Shown here: piece by piece, positions 8,760-18,869 of the stretch
Layout of the letters: every line of letters starts with the position of its first letter
Numbering within the stretch: position 1 is the first letter of the stretch
Notes under the pieces: generated by a model
The model's database searches: none
The model's input: the letters and a program-made list of their open reading frames with translations, nothing else
What the model was told of the DNA's origin: nothing
Program-made: the position numbers and the translations under genes
Assembly (NCBI GenBank): GCA_020430245.1
Contig: JAGQKG010000002.1
Span: 1-48,953 of the forward strand
Length of the DNA: 48,953 nt
Source: Nitrospira sp.
GTDB taxonomy: Bacteria > Nitrospirota > Nitrospiria > Nitrospirales > UBA8639
Reading direction: 5' to 3'

Positions 8760-9161
8760 TTGTTGCTCGCAGACTCTATATCCAGACTCCGACAAGAATT
8801 CAGAGGCCATCTTGAAGAATTCTACACCCATCTGAATTTGGCCCCTCCGTACCATAGTATTGAAAAAGCGGTACAACATTTTTCCAATACACTCAGAACC
8901 AAACCTGAAGAATTCTCCCAGGGACTATTACAAGATGAGTCAAAAAAATGGGCCGTATTTCAGGAAATTTTCTTAGCCTCAGGCTTACAAAAAAAGCATC
9001 GAGGAATCATTGAACAATTAGCCCTATCTCATTCTTTTTTAGCTGATTCCCCAGAATCGCGTCGCTTCCTTGAAAATTTTTCAACAAATTCCCCAAAATC
9101 CACTTCTGAGCAAGCAAGTCATTCACCTCAGGCCGATTCTTCCACCCCTACCAACCGCTAA
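8760..9161 (+). CDS. Hypothetical protein, predicted helical
   Basis: A 133-aa open frame from a TTG start; no upstream ATG is usable because a TAA follows the one at 8742. I do not recognise the family. The sequence looks like a soluble helical protein (SRLRQEFRGHLEEFYTHL, IEKAVQHFSNTL) with a Ser/Pro/Thr-rich tail after residue 105. No signal peptide or membrane segment is seen. It lies between the sigma-factor gene and lpxC on the same strand. The lack of a clear ribosome-binding site keeps confidence moderate. Confidence 0.5.
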   Translation: MLLADSISRLRQEFRGHLEEFYTHLNLAPPYHSIEKAVQHFSNTLRTKPEEFSQGLLQDESKKWAVFQEIFLASGLQKKHRGIIEQLALSHSFLADSPESRRFLENFSTNSPKSTSEQASHSPQADSSTPTNR

Positions 9162-9311
9162 CAACGATTTAGTGGAAAAAGTCTACATTTGTTTTGTTTC
9201 TGCAACACTCAAAAACAAAAATGGCTTTTTTCAACTAAAAACACAGCTTTTCTCTGAATCATCAAGTAGTACAAATTTTGCATGATAAATTATAAAGATT
9301 CACAGTTTCTT

Positions 9312-10259
9312 ATGCGTCATCAACAAACACTCGAAACAGCATCATTTTTATCTGGCATTGGTTTGCATTCTGGCAACCCCGCCTCAATCGCCATTCATCC
9401 AGCTCCAGTGAACACCGGCGTGGTCTTTGTGAAGCATGTAGCCGACCAGATTCAGTCATGCCCAGCTAGCATTGCCTTTTTAGGCCAAACAGATCATTGC
9501 ACCACACTGCAAGTAGGGGATCTTGACATACAGACGGTTGAGCATGTGTTAAGTGCACTAGCCGGCTTGGAAATCGACAACGCCTACGTGGAATTGCTCG
9601 GCAGTGAAATCCCGGCAGCAGACGGAAGCGCCACTCCATTTGTCGACATGGTTTATCAAAGCGGCATTCTCGCCCAGAAAGAGCCACGCAAATACCTTAA
9701 AATAGTTCAACCAATTATCGTGGAGGATGGACACCGATCAATCAAAGTTCTTCCCTCGGCGCTCCCCCAAATAACATATTTCATTGATTTTCCACATCCC
9801 CTTATACAACAACAAGAATATCACCATTTTTGTACCCCCCATGACTATGGCAAAAATATTGCCGGAGCCCGTACATTCGCTTTTCGAAAAGAAGTCGAAT
9901 TTTTATGGTCGCGTGGACTGGGGCTCGGTGGTTCACTACACAACACGGTCGTCTTCGCTGATACCGCTTTGGTCAATGATGACGCCTTACGCTTCTCGGA
10001 CGAATGCGTTCGGCATAAAGTTCTCGACCTCATTGGCGATCTGTCATTATTAGGAATCCCCGTTATTGGTCACTTCTTCGCAAAATGCGCGGGACACGCG
10101 CTTCATACTCAGTTAGTCCAAGCTATCATGCATAATCCTGACAAGTGGATTTTGTTAAATGCTGGAGAAACGGGAAAGGATGGCATCCCCAACAGAAAGG
10201 TCTCCTCCAATTCAACTATTCACCTACCTGAACTCCAACCTGCCTTTCACGCGTTCTGA
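9312..10259 (+). CDS. lpxC: UDP-3-O-acyl-N-acetylglucosamine deacetylase
   Basis: Zinc deacetylase catalysing the committed step of lipid A synthesis, which marks a cell with lipopolysaccharide. I place the start at 9312 (MRHQQTLETASFLSGIGLHSG), matching the usual N-terminus; the frame is open back to 9282. Visible family motifs are TVEHVLSALAGL (catalytic Glu and zinc His), the SEIPAADGSATPFV segment, HKVLDLIGDL (zinc His and Asp) and the final GHALHTQ His. The length of about 315 aa is normal. No other lipid A gene is adjacent. Confidence 0.95.
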   Translation: MRHQQTLETASFLSGIGLHSGNPASIAIHPAPVNTGVVFVKHVADQIQSCPASIAFLGQTDHCTTLQVGDLDIQTVEHVLSALAGLEIDNAYVELLGSEIPAADGSATPFVDMVYQSGILAQKEPRKYLKIVQPIIVEDGHRSIKVLPSALPQITYFIDFPHPLIQQQEYHHFCTPHDYGKNIAGARTFAFRKEVEFLWSRGLGLGGSLHNTVVFADTALVNDDALRFSDECVRHKVLDLIGDLSLLGIPVIGHFFAKCAGHALHTQLVQAIMHNPDKWILLNAGETGKDGIPNRKVSSNSTIHLPELQPAFHAF

Positions 10260-10383
10260 CTCCCTTCTCCCATTCCCTATTGCATGCACTCAACTCTCTT
10301 TGTAATTCCTATCTCTTTCTCCATAACTAGGAAGAAATCTTCCTCTACATTGTCTTCATCCCCCGCGCGTGATAGCTTCTGAC

Positions 10384-10935
10384 ATGACCATGAGACTCCA
10401 ATCATTTGCCGGCCCCTATCATACAAGCAGCCTTGGAATAATTTTCATAATTTGCTTTTGCCTGCTCCCGTGGACACCAGTCTTAAGCGCTACATCAATT
10501 GAAAATGATCCCAAAGGGTTCTTCGGCAGCCTCTGGGGCCATTCTCTCCAGGATCGGTCAGACCTAAAAGCAATTGACTCTATTGATTCCTTGCATATCT
10601 ATACAATTAAATGCGCCCCCCCCCTACTTGAATCCATTGAGATGGAATCCGTCAAACTTTATACCGTAGATGGGAAGTATGCTCGGGCCCTCTTTCATTA
10701 CCAGGGGGAAGCTATCCACAACGCCATCCTACAATACCTGAGAAATGAGTTTGGAAAAAATAACGAGCGGTATGGATCCATGATCCGGGGATTAAGTCAA
10801 CAGTACACCTGGCGCGGACCAGAAACCGAAATCACAGTTACGTATCATGGATTTCGAGAGCGGGGAACTTTAACTGTCGAGGGTCGGATCTATGCACCAC
10901 TGTTCCTTGACACACTTTCTGAAAATTCCTATTAA
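10384..10935 (+). CDS. Exported hypothetical protein
   Basis: About 183 aa with an N-terminal hydrophobic stretch (SSLGIIFIICFCLLPWTPVLSA) that looks like a signal peptide, so the mature protein is probably periplasmic. The start DPKGFFGSLWGHSLQDRSDL resembles small exported proteins that share an F-G-x-x-W-G opening, but I cannot name a family. A GTG at 10369 could also initiate; I prefer the ATG at 10384. A run of nine C residues (10616-10624) in the Pro codons of KCAPPLLES is unusual and could slip. Confidence 0.6.
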   Translation: MTMRLQSFAGPYHTSSLGIIFIICFCLLPWTPVLSATSIENDPKGFFGSLWGHSLQDRSDLKAIDSIDSLHIYTIKCAPPLLESIEMESVKLYTVDGKYARALFHYQGEAIHNAILQYLRNEFGKNNERYGSMIRGLSQQYTWRGPETEITVTYHGFRERGTLTVEGRIYAPLFLDTLSENSY

Positions 10936-12125
10936 TAGTTAATTTTCCTTAACCATTAACAATAAATTTTCAGAAATTGTGATAACCCTAAGCAGACCTC
11001 ACACCGAGCCGGTCATGTGCTTTTTAGTTTACCTCTTCTTTCAGTTATGAGAACGCCAGCAACCCTCTCACACTATTCCAACCAACGATTTAATAGTCTT
11101 TTCATCGATAAAGGGCCAAAGGAAAAATAATTTCAAGGAGACGATTGGCTCCCTATAATCAGTGTGTCGATAACATTCGGTCAGTGTGAGTATCACTCCA
11201 TGCCTGGCCATACTTTCCGTCTGATCTGGTGGACCTTGTAGCAAACCCAGATATTCTTTGCTTTGAACGCAAATTAGTCTAGAAACGTAAGAAGCAAACC
11301 CTGGCTTATGAAAATCCATTCCAAGCGAATCTGCCAATAAATAAAGGGATCGAAATGTTCTTACAGACCCCAACAAGGCAGGCCTAATCCAAGGACTGAA
11401 GCCTAATGGATTTACATCAAAGGGATAGTGAGTAACGATGGACCATGCCTGTCTATGAAATCCACATGAATATGGGAACGATAAGGCAGAAAAAAATCCT
11501 ACATGAAGTCATTCCGCAACATTGCCATACCCTGGATATCATCTAGGCAGAATGCATCAGTTGTCCTCAGAGTGGCAATCATGCCTACGATTTATCGATC
11601 CACTTGTAGGCCGCCTAGAGCTTGTGCGCGAAACACCTTACCATTAATCTCATTATGAATAGTGGTGGGAATGGGATTAAGATTATAGCTCCTACAATCC
11701 CCCCTGCACTCTTGGAATAAGGTTAATGGTTGCTATCGCTAGCAAACACCACGCTCCATGGAACCAGGGAGTCATTTCGTTAGGCTCAATTTATGCCCTA
11801 CAAAGTGGTCCTCATTGCACAAAAAGTAAACATCCCGCCAGCTTGCTCAGGATCATAGCCTAAACTTTGAGTCACCATGTCGACTACTTCCACCTATGCT
11901 TAACCGACCCGGTGTCTATATTCATCCCGCGCCAAATTCGGGATATAGACTGAAACGAACAAGACACCGAAAAGAGAAAAAATCCTGACGTGGGAACAAC
12001 ATTTTTAAGGCAATCATTCTCTATCCAGGACAATTTTATGTAAAACCCTTGACTCCTCTTGAAACAAGGTTCACTATAGGCCCGTTTTTTTAACGTCATC
12101 CTAGCCGAATACCCACAGGGACTCC
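10936..12125. other. 1.2-kb stretch without a recognisable gene
   Basis: No convincing coding region, RNA gene or element is visible. A 102-codon minus-strand frame (11068-11376; SLGMDFHKPGFASYVSRLICVQSK) reads somewhat like a protein but has no family I know and no good ribosome-binding site. Short frames elsewhere are interrupted by many stops. The region may be decayed coding sequence. Confidence 0.5.
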
Positions 12126-12899
12126 ATGTCCAATCTCATTCGCTCGGATCTTCTCGCCCTCAATCCCCACCAAACCATATCAATTCAGCACGTTGGACTA
12201 GGACACCATCAGGTCGTAATCGTGGATAATTTCTATCAATATCCTGAGGAAATACTCCAAGTTGCCTTAAACCTTCCCTACACCGACCGGTTCGAGATCG
12301 TGGGGAATTTCCCCGGAGTTCGAGCCCGCCTCGATCATGAGCATCAAAAACTGGTGGATGCCATGAGCGCCCTTTGGGGATGTCCCCTCTATACATTTTT
12401 CTCGCCCCAACCAGTTGTCTTTCAAGGCATCAAGACTGATAACTACCGACTAAACGTAGGGCAACGACAACCTCATATCGATCAGGATATTACCGCCATG
12501 GTCTACCTAAATCCTGCAGATTCTTGTACAGGTGGAACTGGTTTATACCGCCATCGACCGACTGGACTCGAACGCGTACCACCGATACCTGACGCAACAA
12601 TCCAACGCCTTGCGAACCAACTGGAACTGAGCGACGAATTTTTCACCAGCCCGGAAGGATATGAAAACTTCCAAAACAGCATGATTTTCAATCCACTCTT
12701 CGCTTGTCGAGACAATAGGTACATCAACGAGGGAAATGAATATTGGGAATTACTGGAACTTATCGAAATGCGTCCAAACAGATTAATGATGTTTGATGGA
12801 CGGTGTTTTCATTCTCAGTATATCCAATCGGGCCACTACAACCAGGCATTTCGGGTAAATCAAATTCTGTATCTTAGTCAAAAGAAAAAAGTGCCGTGA
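12126..12899 (+). CDS. DUF6445-like protein, putative Fe(II)/2-oxoglutarate oxygenase fold
   Basis: A 257-aa protein with the pattern of the DUF6445 family: an N-terminal VVIVDNFYQYPEEI segment, a central HIDQD that could be the His-x-Asp metal pair, GGTGLYRHRPTG, and a C-terminal block with FDGRCFHSQY that could supply the distal His. An Arg follows in FRVNQILY, where 2-oxoglutarate oxygenases bind co-substrate. These features suggest a cupin-type oxygenase, but the reaction and substrate are unknown. The family assignment is from memory. No biosynthetic cluster is seen beside it; the next genes are a peptide transporter and a TonB receptor. Confidence 0.7.
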   Translation: MSNLIRSDLLALNPHQTISIQHVGLGHHQVVIVDNFYQYPEEILQVALNLPYTDRFEIVGNFPGVRARLDHEHQKLVDAMSALWGCPLYTFFSPQPVVFQGIKTDNYRLNVGQRQPHIDQDITAMVYLNPADSCTGGTGLYRHRPTGLERVPPIPDATIQRLANQLELSDEFFTSPEGYENFQNSMIFNPLFACRDNRYINEGNEYWELLELIEMRPNRLMMFDGRCFHSQYIQSGHYNQAFRVNQILYLSQKKKVP

Positions 12900-13088
12900 T
12901 TCATTCCCTTCCTCTTCCATACCGCCGTCGCTACTTCAGGGTTTTTCCAGATTTCTCTCTCCTTCTTGTCAATACTTAATTTTACTGCAAATCTGCATAA
13001 GGCTTATTGTCCGGATCTAGTTTACAGAGAGGGAGAGAATATTCATCATCATAATAGGAAGCATCAGAACCTTGATCCTCTGGTCAGA

Positions 13089-14435
13089 TCATCTCCTTCC
13101 TGTTCCCTGCAAATATGTTTCTTCTTCGTAACCTTTTACCACCAGGAGAAACAGACAGGCTACAAGAAACATGATGCCCGCAAAAAACCAATAGTAGTCC
13201 GGGCCTGATAACTCAACAGTCCCATCTGAATTTTGAATCCAAAAATTTACAAAGGCCGTAAACCCGTTTCCTAAAGACACCGAGAGCAAAAATAAGCCCA
13301 TCAGGAGCGATTTCAGTTTAAGCGGAGCCTGGGTATAGGAAAATTCAAGACAGGTAATAGATACCATGACCTCTGCAGCTGTAATCACCATGAAGGCCAA
13401 TAATTGCCAGCCAATCGCCGGTTTCAGTCCCAAATCAATTTGTTGTTCAATATAGGCTGAGATCAGAAACGCCGCAACCGTCATAAAAAAGCCTATGGCC
13501 ATTTTTCGCAATGATGTGAGGAGAACCATTCTATTCAAAACCGGATAGATCACATAAGTAAACAAAGGAATAAACAACATGATCAAAACGGGATTCACTG
13601 CTTGAATTTGCGAAGGCAGCCATTCCACACCCATCCACATACGGTTCATGTGTTGAGCCTGGAGAACCCATGCTGAAGCCGTTTGGTCATAGAGAGACCA
13701 AAAGAAGGCGACAAACACATAAATACCCGCCAACTTCCCGATCGCACGCCAAGCCTTTGAACTAGAAAGGGCTTGACGCACGCCTAAACGGTCAGGAGGA
13801 ATATGAACATAATGCGCCCGTCCAGCCCAGAAGATAAGCGTCGCCAAAAACATCAAAATCCCAGGTACTCCAAACGCTAAACTGGGGCCATAATGTTCCA
13901 ATAGCCAGGGGGTGAGCATCACGGATCCAAAAGCTCCCACGTTGATAGCAAAGTAAAACCAGGCAAAAGCCTTGCTTAAAAGATGCCCATTGGCAAAACC
14001 AAACTGATCACCCAAATTAGCTGATACACAAGGCTTAATACCCCCGGAGCCGATCGCAATTAAAATCAACCCAGCAAGTAGGCCGAATCGGGTGTGATCG
14101 AAAGCCAAAATGACGTGACCGCCACAATAGACAAGAGAAAGGAGAATGATGGTTTTATATTTCCCTAAAAAAGCATCGGCCAAAATCGCCCCCAAAAAAG
14201 GGAAAAAGTACACTGCCGACGCAAACAGATGAAAATAACTTTTCGCTTCGGCCTCGCCCATGGGATCCAAGCTTCCCTGGGCATTCAGTAACATCCCGGT
14301 CATAAACACGACCAGAATGGAACGCATGCCATAGTAACTAAATCGCTCAGCGCCTTCATTGACAACTAAATGCACGACTCCCGATGGCATGGAAGCCGTC
14401 GTCAATGGCTCGATTCGCCATTTGTGTTTTTTCAT
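13089..14435 (-). CDS. POT/PTR-family proton-dependent oligopeptide transporter
   Basis: An inner-membrane symporter of the major facilitator superfamily that usually imports di- and tripeptides with protons. The N-terminal helix carries the family signature NEGAERFSYYGMRSILVVF, equivalent to the E-x-x-E-R-F-x-Y-Y proton and peptide motif, and loop 2-3 shows FLGAILADAFLGKYKTI. About twelve hydrophobic segments fill 448 residues. The ATG at 14435 (MKKHKW) is preferred over the in-frame TTG at 14441. It is divergent from the TonB-dependent receptor gene about 120 bases away, so the two may share a control region and act in uptake of related compounds; that link is inference. Confidence 0.88.
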   Translation of the reverse strand: MKKHKWRIEPLTTASMPSGVVHLVVNEGAERFSYYGMRSILVVFMTGMLLNAQGSLDPMGEAEAKSYFHLFASAVYFFPFLGAILADAFLGKYKTIILLSLVYCGGHVILAFDHTRFGLLAGLILIAIGSGGIKPCVSANLGDQFGFANGHLLSKAFAWFYFAINVGAFGSVMLTPWLLEHYGPSLAFGVPGILMFLATLIFWAGRAHYVHIPPDRLGVRQALSSSKAWRAIGKLAGIYVFVAFFWSLYDQTASAWVLQAQHMNRMWMGVEWLPSQIQAVNPVLIMLFIPLFTYVIYPVLNRMVLLTSLRKMAIGFFMTVAAFLISAYIEQQIDLGLKPAIGWQLLAFMVITAAEVMVSITCLEFSYTQAPLKLKSLLMGLFLLSVSLGNGFTAFVNFWIQNSDGTVELSGPDYYWFFAGIMFLVACLFLLVVKGYEEETYLQGTGRR

Positions 14436-14558
14436 AAACAAACTTTCATCTGTAAGAAGTGGACAAGTCTTGAAAATTGATATAGAGCACCATCCGGTGA
14501 GAACTGCTGGGGCAGTCGGACAAGTAATCTTCGATCACCGCCGGAATATCATTGTATA

Positions 14559-16526
14559 ATGCCGCCCCATTTCCCGCCATTCCCAGGCATGATCCTTTTG
14601 ATGAGGCTTTCAGCTCTATGCATGTTGGTTTCTAACCCGGTTCAGGCCCAGGAATCATCTGTCACGACCCTTGATACGATGATTGTCACGGGCTCCGCCC
14701 AGCCCACCCAACCCCACCAAGCAACTCAGAGCGTTACCGTACTCAACGCTGGACAGTTTGCTCCCCTTCAGCCTAATCGGGTTACCTCCATACTCCAACA
14801 AGTCCCAGGGCTCCATACCGATGAAATGAGCGGGAGAAGTGGAATCAGCTCACTATATCTCAGAGGAGCCGACCCCAACTTCACCTTAGTTATGCTGGAT
14901 GGTATCCCCATGAATGACACAACGAACCAACGAGGAGGATCCGTTGATCTTTCCACAATTCCCATGGATCGAATCGATCGGGTAGAAATTGTTCGGGGGC
15001 CTCTCTCGGCATTTTATGGATCTGAAGCCATGGCGGGAGCGGTCAATTTTATTACCAAGCCGGCTTCCACGGTTCCTTTTCTTCGCTTACTGGGCGAAGG
15101 CGGTCGATTCGATTATTCCAAAGGGCTTTTGCAAACCGGAGGAACTGTTGGACCGTTATCCACCAATATTTCCCTATCCCATACCCAACATGGAGAGCAA
15201 ATCGAGCAAGATTCATTTTCAATGGATTCAGTTGGATGGAATTTTTCCATACATACAGATTCCAACTTTGACATGCAACTAAACGGGCAATATACAGACT
15301 CAACGGTCCGGAGTTTTCCAGAAGGCAGCGGTGGTTCAGAGTTCGCTTTGCTCCGAGAAACCGAACGACGAAAAACCCGAGAATTCTTATCCGGTGTCTC
15401 CGCCTCTTTTCACAATGCTTCAGGTTGGCACCATCAGGTATTTCTGAGTATGACTCGGAGACTCCAAGACGTCTCAAATCCCGGAATTCTTGCGACTCCA
15501 ACCCTCTTTGCCCTGCCACCGTCGGACTTTGAAACCCTCTATACCCGTGTTCAAACACGTATGACGACAACCTGGACAATCAGTCCCCAATGGAAGATTT
15601 CACTTGGTGAACAGTTAACGCATGAACGTGGAAGACGAAACGGAACACAAGATCTGAGTTCCTTCGGAGGCTCCTCTGACCAACCAGATGACTTCGCTAT
15701 TCGGCGAACACTCGGAGGGACCTTTGCCGAACTGACGTCAGTTTGGTGGCAAAAACTGACCGTGAACTCCGGTGTCCGTACCGATATCTCGCAGGGATTT
15801 CAACCAAAGGTGAACCCTAGGATTGGGGCAAGCTATCAACTTCTATCCTCAATGCAGATTCGAGGTGGCTATGGAAAAGGGTTCAAATTGCCCAGCTTAT
15901 CCAGTTTAGGAGACCCCTTGATTGGAAACCCTTCATTACAACCCGAAACCAGCATCGGGTGGGATCTTGGCCTAGATTATCACACAGCCGATGAAGGATT
16001 TACCGCAACTATAGAATACTTTCACAGCCGGTTCAGGAATCTTATTGACCTTGACCCCGATCTCCTTAATCAAGGAATTATTCGCCTCGCCAATATTGAT
16101 GAGGCGGTAGCCAAAGGTTGGAATATTTCCCTGTCATTCACGCCAAACCCTACGGTTTCTTTTCAGTCTAGTCTCACACACCTCACCACTCGAGTGACGG
16201 AAACGGGAGCTCCACTAAGAAACCGGCCAAAATGGCGAGGATGGCTTGGGGTCGAGATGAGGCTTTCTTCGACTGTCAATGTTAAAAGCCAAGTCACATG
16301 GGTCGGTTCCAGTTTTGATTTTCAAGTTCCGACCCAAATCACACGAGTAGGAGGATTTGTCAAGGCAGACATCACGCTCAATTACCATCCCTCAACCACA
16401 TGGAGCTGCTATGCAGCTCTTGAAAACGTCACCAACTCCTCGTATGAACAGTTTGCCGGATTCCCAGCTCCGCCCTTCACCTTTCGTTTGGGATTGGAAT
16501 ACCGGCCGGAATTTTTAGGGCAGTAA
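14559..16526 (+). CDS. TonB-dependent outer-membrane receptor (BtuB/siderophore type)
   Basis: Active importer across the outer membrane, 655 aa. A signal peptide ends near VQAQ, then a TonB-box-like TLDTMIVTG. The plug domain includes SILQQVPGLHTDEMSG, LYLRGADPNFTLVMLDGIP and RVEIVRGPLSAFYGSEAMAG, and a 22-strand-type barrel ends in FTFRLGLEYRP. The plug motifs are closest to BtuB and related receptors, but no cobalamin riboswitch could be recognised upstream, so the ligand is open. The ATG at 14589 is an alternative start that gives a more usual signal peptide. The divergent POT transporter may handle the product in the inner membrane. Confidence 0.9.
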   Translation: MPPHFPPFPGMILLMRLSALCMLVSNPVQAQESSVTTLDTMIVTGSAQPTQPHQATQSVTVLNAGQFAPLQPNRVTSILQQVPGLHTDEMSGRSGISSLYLRGADPNFTLVMLDGIPMNDTTNQRGGSVDLSTIPMDRIDRVEIVRGPLSAFYGSEAMAGAVNFITKPASTVPFLRLLGEGGRFDYSKGLLQTGGTVGPLSTNISLSHTQHGEQIEQDSFSMDSVGWNFSIHTDSNFDMQLNGQYTDSTVRSFPEGSGGSEFALLRETERRKTREFLSGVSASFHNASGWHHQVFLSMTRRLQDVSNPGILATPTLFALPPSDFETLYTRVQTRMTTTWTISPQWKISLGEQLTHERGRRNGTQDLSSFGGSSDQPDDFAIRRTLGGTFAELTSVWWQKLTVNSGVRTDISQGFQPKVNPRIGASYQLLSSMQIRGGYGKGFKLPSLSSLGDPLIGNPSLQPETSIGWDLGLDYHTADEGFTATIEYFHSRFRNLIDLDPDLLNQGIIRLANIDEAVAKGWNISLSFTPNPTVSFQSSLTHLTTRVTETGAPLRNRPKWRGWLGVEMRLSSTVNVKSQVTWVGSSFDFQVPTQITRVGGFVKADITLNYHPSTTWSCYAALENVTNSSYEQFAGFPAPPFTFRLGLEYRPEFLGQ

Positions 16527-16698
16527 TTCTGTCATACAAAAAATCACACATCATCAACCCATATTTCCATACAAATCTATCGCAAAGACCTGCTTAAGCC
16601 CTTACGCGTTTTGACCGAAAAAAAGGAAAGACGTTAAAGAAGCCACCGAAGAGGTAATCACTATCGCTTCCTTCCTTCATTAGCACTAGGATTTTTTC

Positions 16699-17685
16699 AT
16701 GCAACTAACACTTCCATTAGATTCCGTTCGGGACGAAGAGGTTTCCACGATTTTTGAGAGAATTAAAGGCTGTAAATCCTTGCCTATTCTGTCTCCCCTG
16801 GCCTCGACCATTCTCAAAATGTGCCAAAATGAAGAAACTGACGCCTCGGAGTTGGCCACGATCATAAGCCAGGATCCGGGCATGGCGGCTCAGATTTTAT
16901 TTATGGCGAATTCGGGGTATTACGGAGGGTCTCGACACAAGGTAACCACTATCGGACAGGCTGTAACCTTGCTCGGATTTTCAACGATAGCCAATCTGGC
17001 CCTGTCTTTTTGTTTTTATCGTTTAATTAAGGACATGAAAGAGATCTCAAATTCGGGAATTGACCATGTAAAATTTTGGCGGCGATCCATTCTGGCCAGT
17101 GTTGCAGCTCGTGGCATTGGAAAACACTTCTCCTTTCCTGACGTAGAACTCATGTTTCTTGGTGCCCTGCTTCAGGATATCGGACTATTGGCACTAAACG
17201 AGGTGGCGACAGAAGAAATTGCCTTACTCCATGAGCACCATCAGGACAATCATGCCACATTACACCAGTATGAACTTGAACGCTTGGGAGTTGATCATTC
17301 ACAGGTGGGAGCCTGGCTGGCTCAGCACTGGCAACTTCCTGAGGAATTTCAAGTGGCCATTCTCTATAGCCATACTCCTGAATTATTTGAGACTCCGTTG
17401 GACTTTCAATCCCTGGTGGATACGGTCGCACTCTCGGGCATCATTGCCGACATCTGGATCAATCCCGATACTGAAGCCGCGATTGCTTTGGCGCGTAAGA
17501 TCGGTCAAGGTCGATTACCCGTGCAACCGGAAGATTGGGAACCAATTCTTGGGCACATCATGACCGGCATTCCACAAATTGCCAGTTTTTTCCACAGCCG
17601 GATTGGCAACTTCGAAGACATGGCCCACATCCATCAATTAGCCTTACAACAGCTGACCTCCACTGATCTTAAGCTTTTCAACTAA
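16699..17685 (+). CDS. HDOD domain signalling protein
   Basis: 328 aa, cytosolic. The HDOD domain is clear: LPILSPLASTILKMCQNEE, ELATIISQDPGMAAQILFMAN, TIGQAVTLLGFSTIANLALS and FLGALLQDIGLLAL. HDOD proteins are HD-like folds that usually lack the catalytic metal pair and act as signalling adaptors, often in stress or c-di-GMP circuits. Here the HD position reads QDIG, so no phosphohydrolase activity is expected. It is convergent with a GGDEF gene 26 bases away. A second HDOD gene lies at 47557-48423. Confidence 0.88.
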   Translation: MQLTLPLDSVRDEEVSTIFERIKGCKSLPILSPLASTILKMCQNEETDASELATIISQDPGMAAQILFMANSGYYGGSRHKVTTIGQAVTLLGFSTIANLALSFCFYRLIKDMKEISNSGIDHVKFWRRSILASVAARGIGKHFSFPDVELMFLGALLQDIGLLALNEVATEEIALLHEHHQDNHATLHQYELERLGVDHSQVGAWLAQHWQLPEEFQVAILYSHTPELFETPLDFQSLVDTVALSGIIADIWINPDTEAAIALARKIGQGRLPVQPEDWEPILGHIMTGIPQIASFFHSRIGNFEDMAHIHQLALQQLTSTDLKLFN

Positions 17686-17711
17686 ACCAGGACAACACCT
17701 ACTCCTCTGGA

Positions 17712-18869
17712 TCAGTCTTTCTTCCCCATTCCGGCACTTTCAGTGGCCAGGCACAATTGATTTCGCCCATGGTCCTTCGCTCGATACAATGCACGATCTG
17801 CACGCTCAAGCCATGACTGCGCAGTTTCACCAGGATGTAACTCCGCCATACCGATGGACGCCGTGACTGGAATGTGTATATCTTGATAGGAAAATTTCTC
17901 TCGCCTCACGGCATCCAGCAACCGCTCGCCCAGTCGTTGGCTAAGTGCCCGATCGGCCCCCTGAAGCAAGACACAAAACTCTTCCCCTCCATATCTAGCA
18001 ATAAAATCGGTTTTTCTGGGAAAGGTCGACACTAGACAATTAGCCAGCTGCTGTAACACCGCATCACCAGCCGGATGGCCAAAGGTATCGTTCACATGCT
18101 TAAAATGATCGACATCAACCATCAAAATACAGGCCGACGTCCCGGAGAAAAAGCTCATACCGGCCGTTCGTTCTAATTGAAGATCCAATGCTCCACGGTT
18201 ATACAGCTGAGTCAGAGAATCCAGCGTCATTTGCTTTCGTGCGCCTCCCAGCTCCTCTTCAACGATACGCAATTTTTCTCCAAGATTTTCCAATCGCTGT
18301 TGCTGACGCTCTTTTCGTTCATTTACGAGGGCACTGATACCTTCGACCACAGTCAACAAAGCCTGCTTCACATCCTGAAAAGTACCGTCTTCGGTTGCCG
18401 TACGTAATTGGGTCAGATGGTTCGTCACTTTCTGATCAGTTTCCTGATCCTCCACAAACGCGCGTCCCATGATATTGGTAAATTCGCACAGAACAGTTCG
18501 CATATCTTGAAGATTGCGTGTCACATAGGATTTTTCCTGTTGGCGATGTCCATTGACAAATTGGGCAAGTGCCCCCCAATCACGGCGTGGGCTCGTGTCA
18601 TGTTTTCCCACATCGTCTGAAGCAATCTGAGCGCCCACCAACACATATCTCGCCCACCGGTCAAACTCTTTTTCAATAGCCTCTTCCGACAATTGGTCGA
18701 GTTCAAACGCATGACGACCCAGAATTCGCAATACTCTGGCTAAGGACTCCAAGGCCTTGTCGGATTCACCCGATACCTGTTGAACCCCAGATCCTTTTGC
18801 GTTCTGCTCATCATGTGTCCTATTTTTATAAGGATGATCTTTTTTCCCGATAGACCAAGATCCTAACAT
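17712..18869 (-). CDS. GGDEF diguanylate cyclase
   Basis: Makes cyclic di-GMP from two GTP. The C-terminal GGDEF domain is complete: LDSLTQLYNRGALD, ILMVDVDHFKHVNDTFGHPAGD and the active-site loop RYGGEEF. An inhibitory site (RKTD) stands five residues before the loop, so product feedback is likely. The first about 200 residues are helical, with a coiled coil (RKERQQQRLENLGEKLRIVE) joining the sensor part to the cyclase. I recognise no named sensor domain and no membrane helix. The ATG is preceded by gaggagg. It opposes in function the HD-GYP protein at 1349-2224. Confidence 0.92.
   Translation of the reverse strand: MLGSWSIGKKDHPYKNRTHDEQNAKGSGVQQVSGESDKALESLARVLRILGRHAFELDQLSEEAIEKEFDRWARYVLVGAQIASDDVGKHDTSPRRDWGALAQFVNGHRQQEKSYVTRNLQDMRTVLCEFTNIMGRAFVEDQETDQKVTNHLTQLRTATEDGTFQDVKQALLTVVEGISALVNERKERQQQRLENLGEKLRIVEEELGGARKQMTLDSLTQLYNRGALDLQLERTAGMSFFSGTSACILMVDVDHFKHVNDTFGHPAGDAVLQQLANCLVSTFPRKTDFIARYGGEEFCVLLQGADRALSQRLGERLLDAVRREKFSYQDIHIPVTASIGMAELHPGETAQSWLERADRALYRAKDHGRNQLCLATESAGMGKKD

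Noticed and set aside
14442-14558. Cobalamin riboswitch upstream of the TonB receptor
   Set aside because: The receptor is BtuB-like, so I looked for the conserved box and found no convincing B12-box or pairing in the 117-base upstream region.
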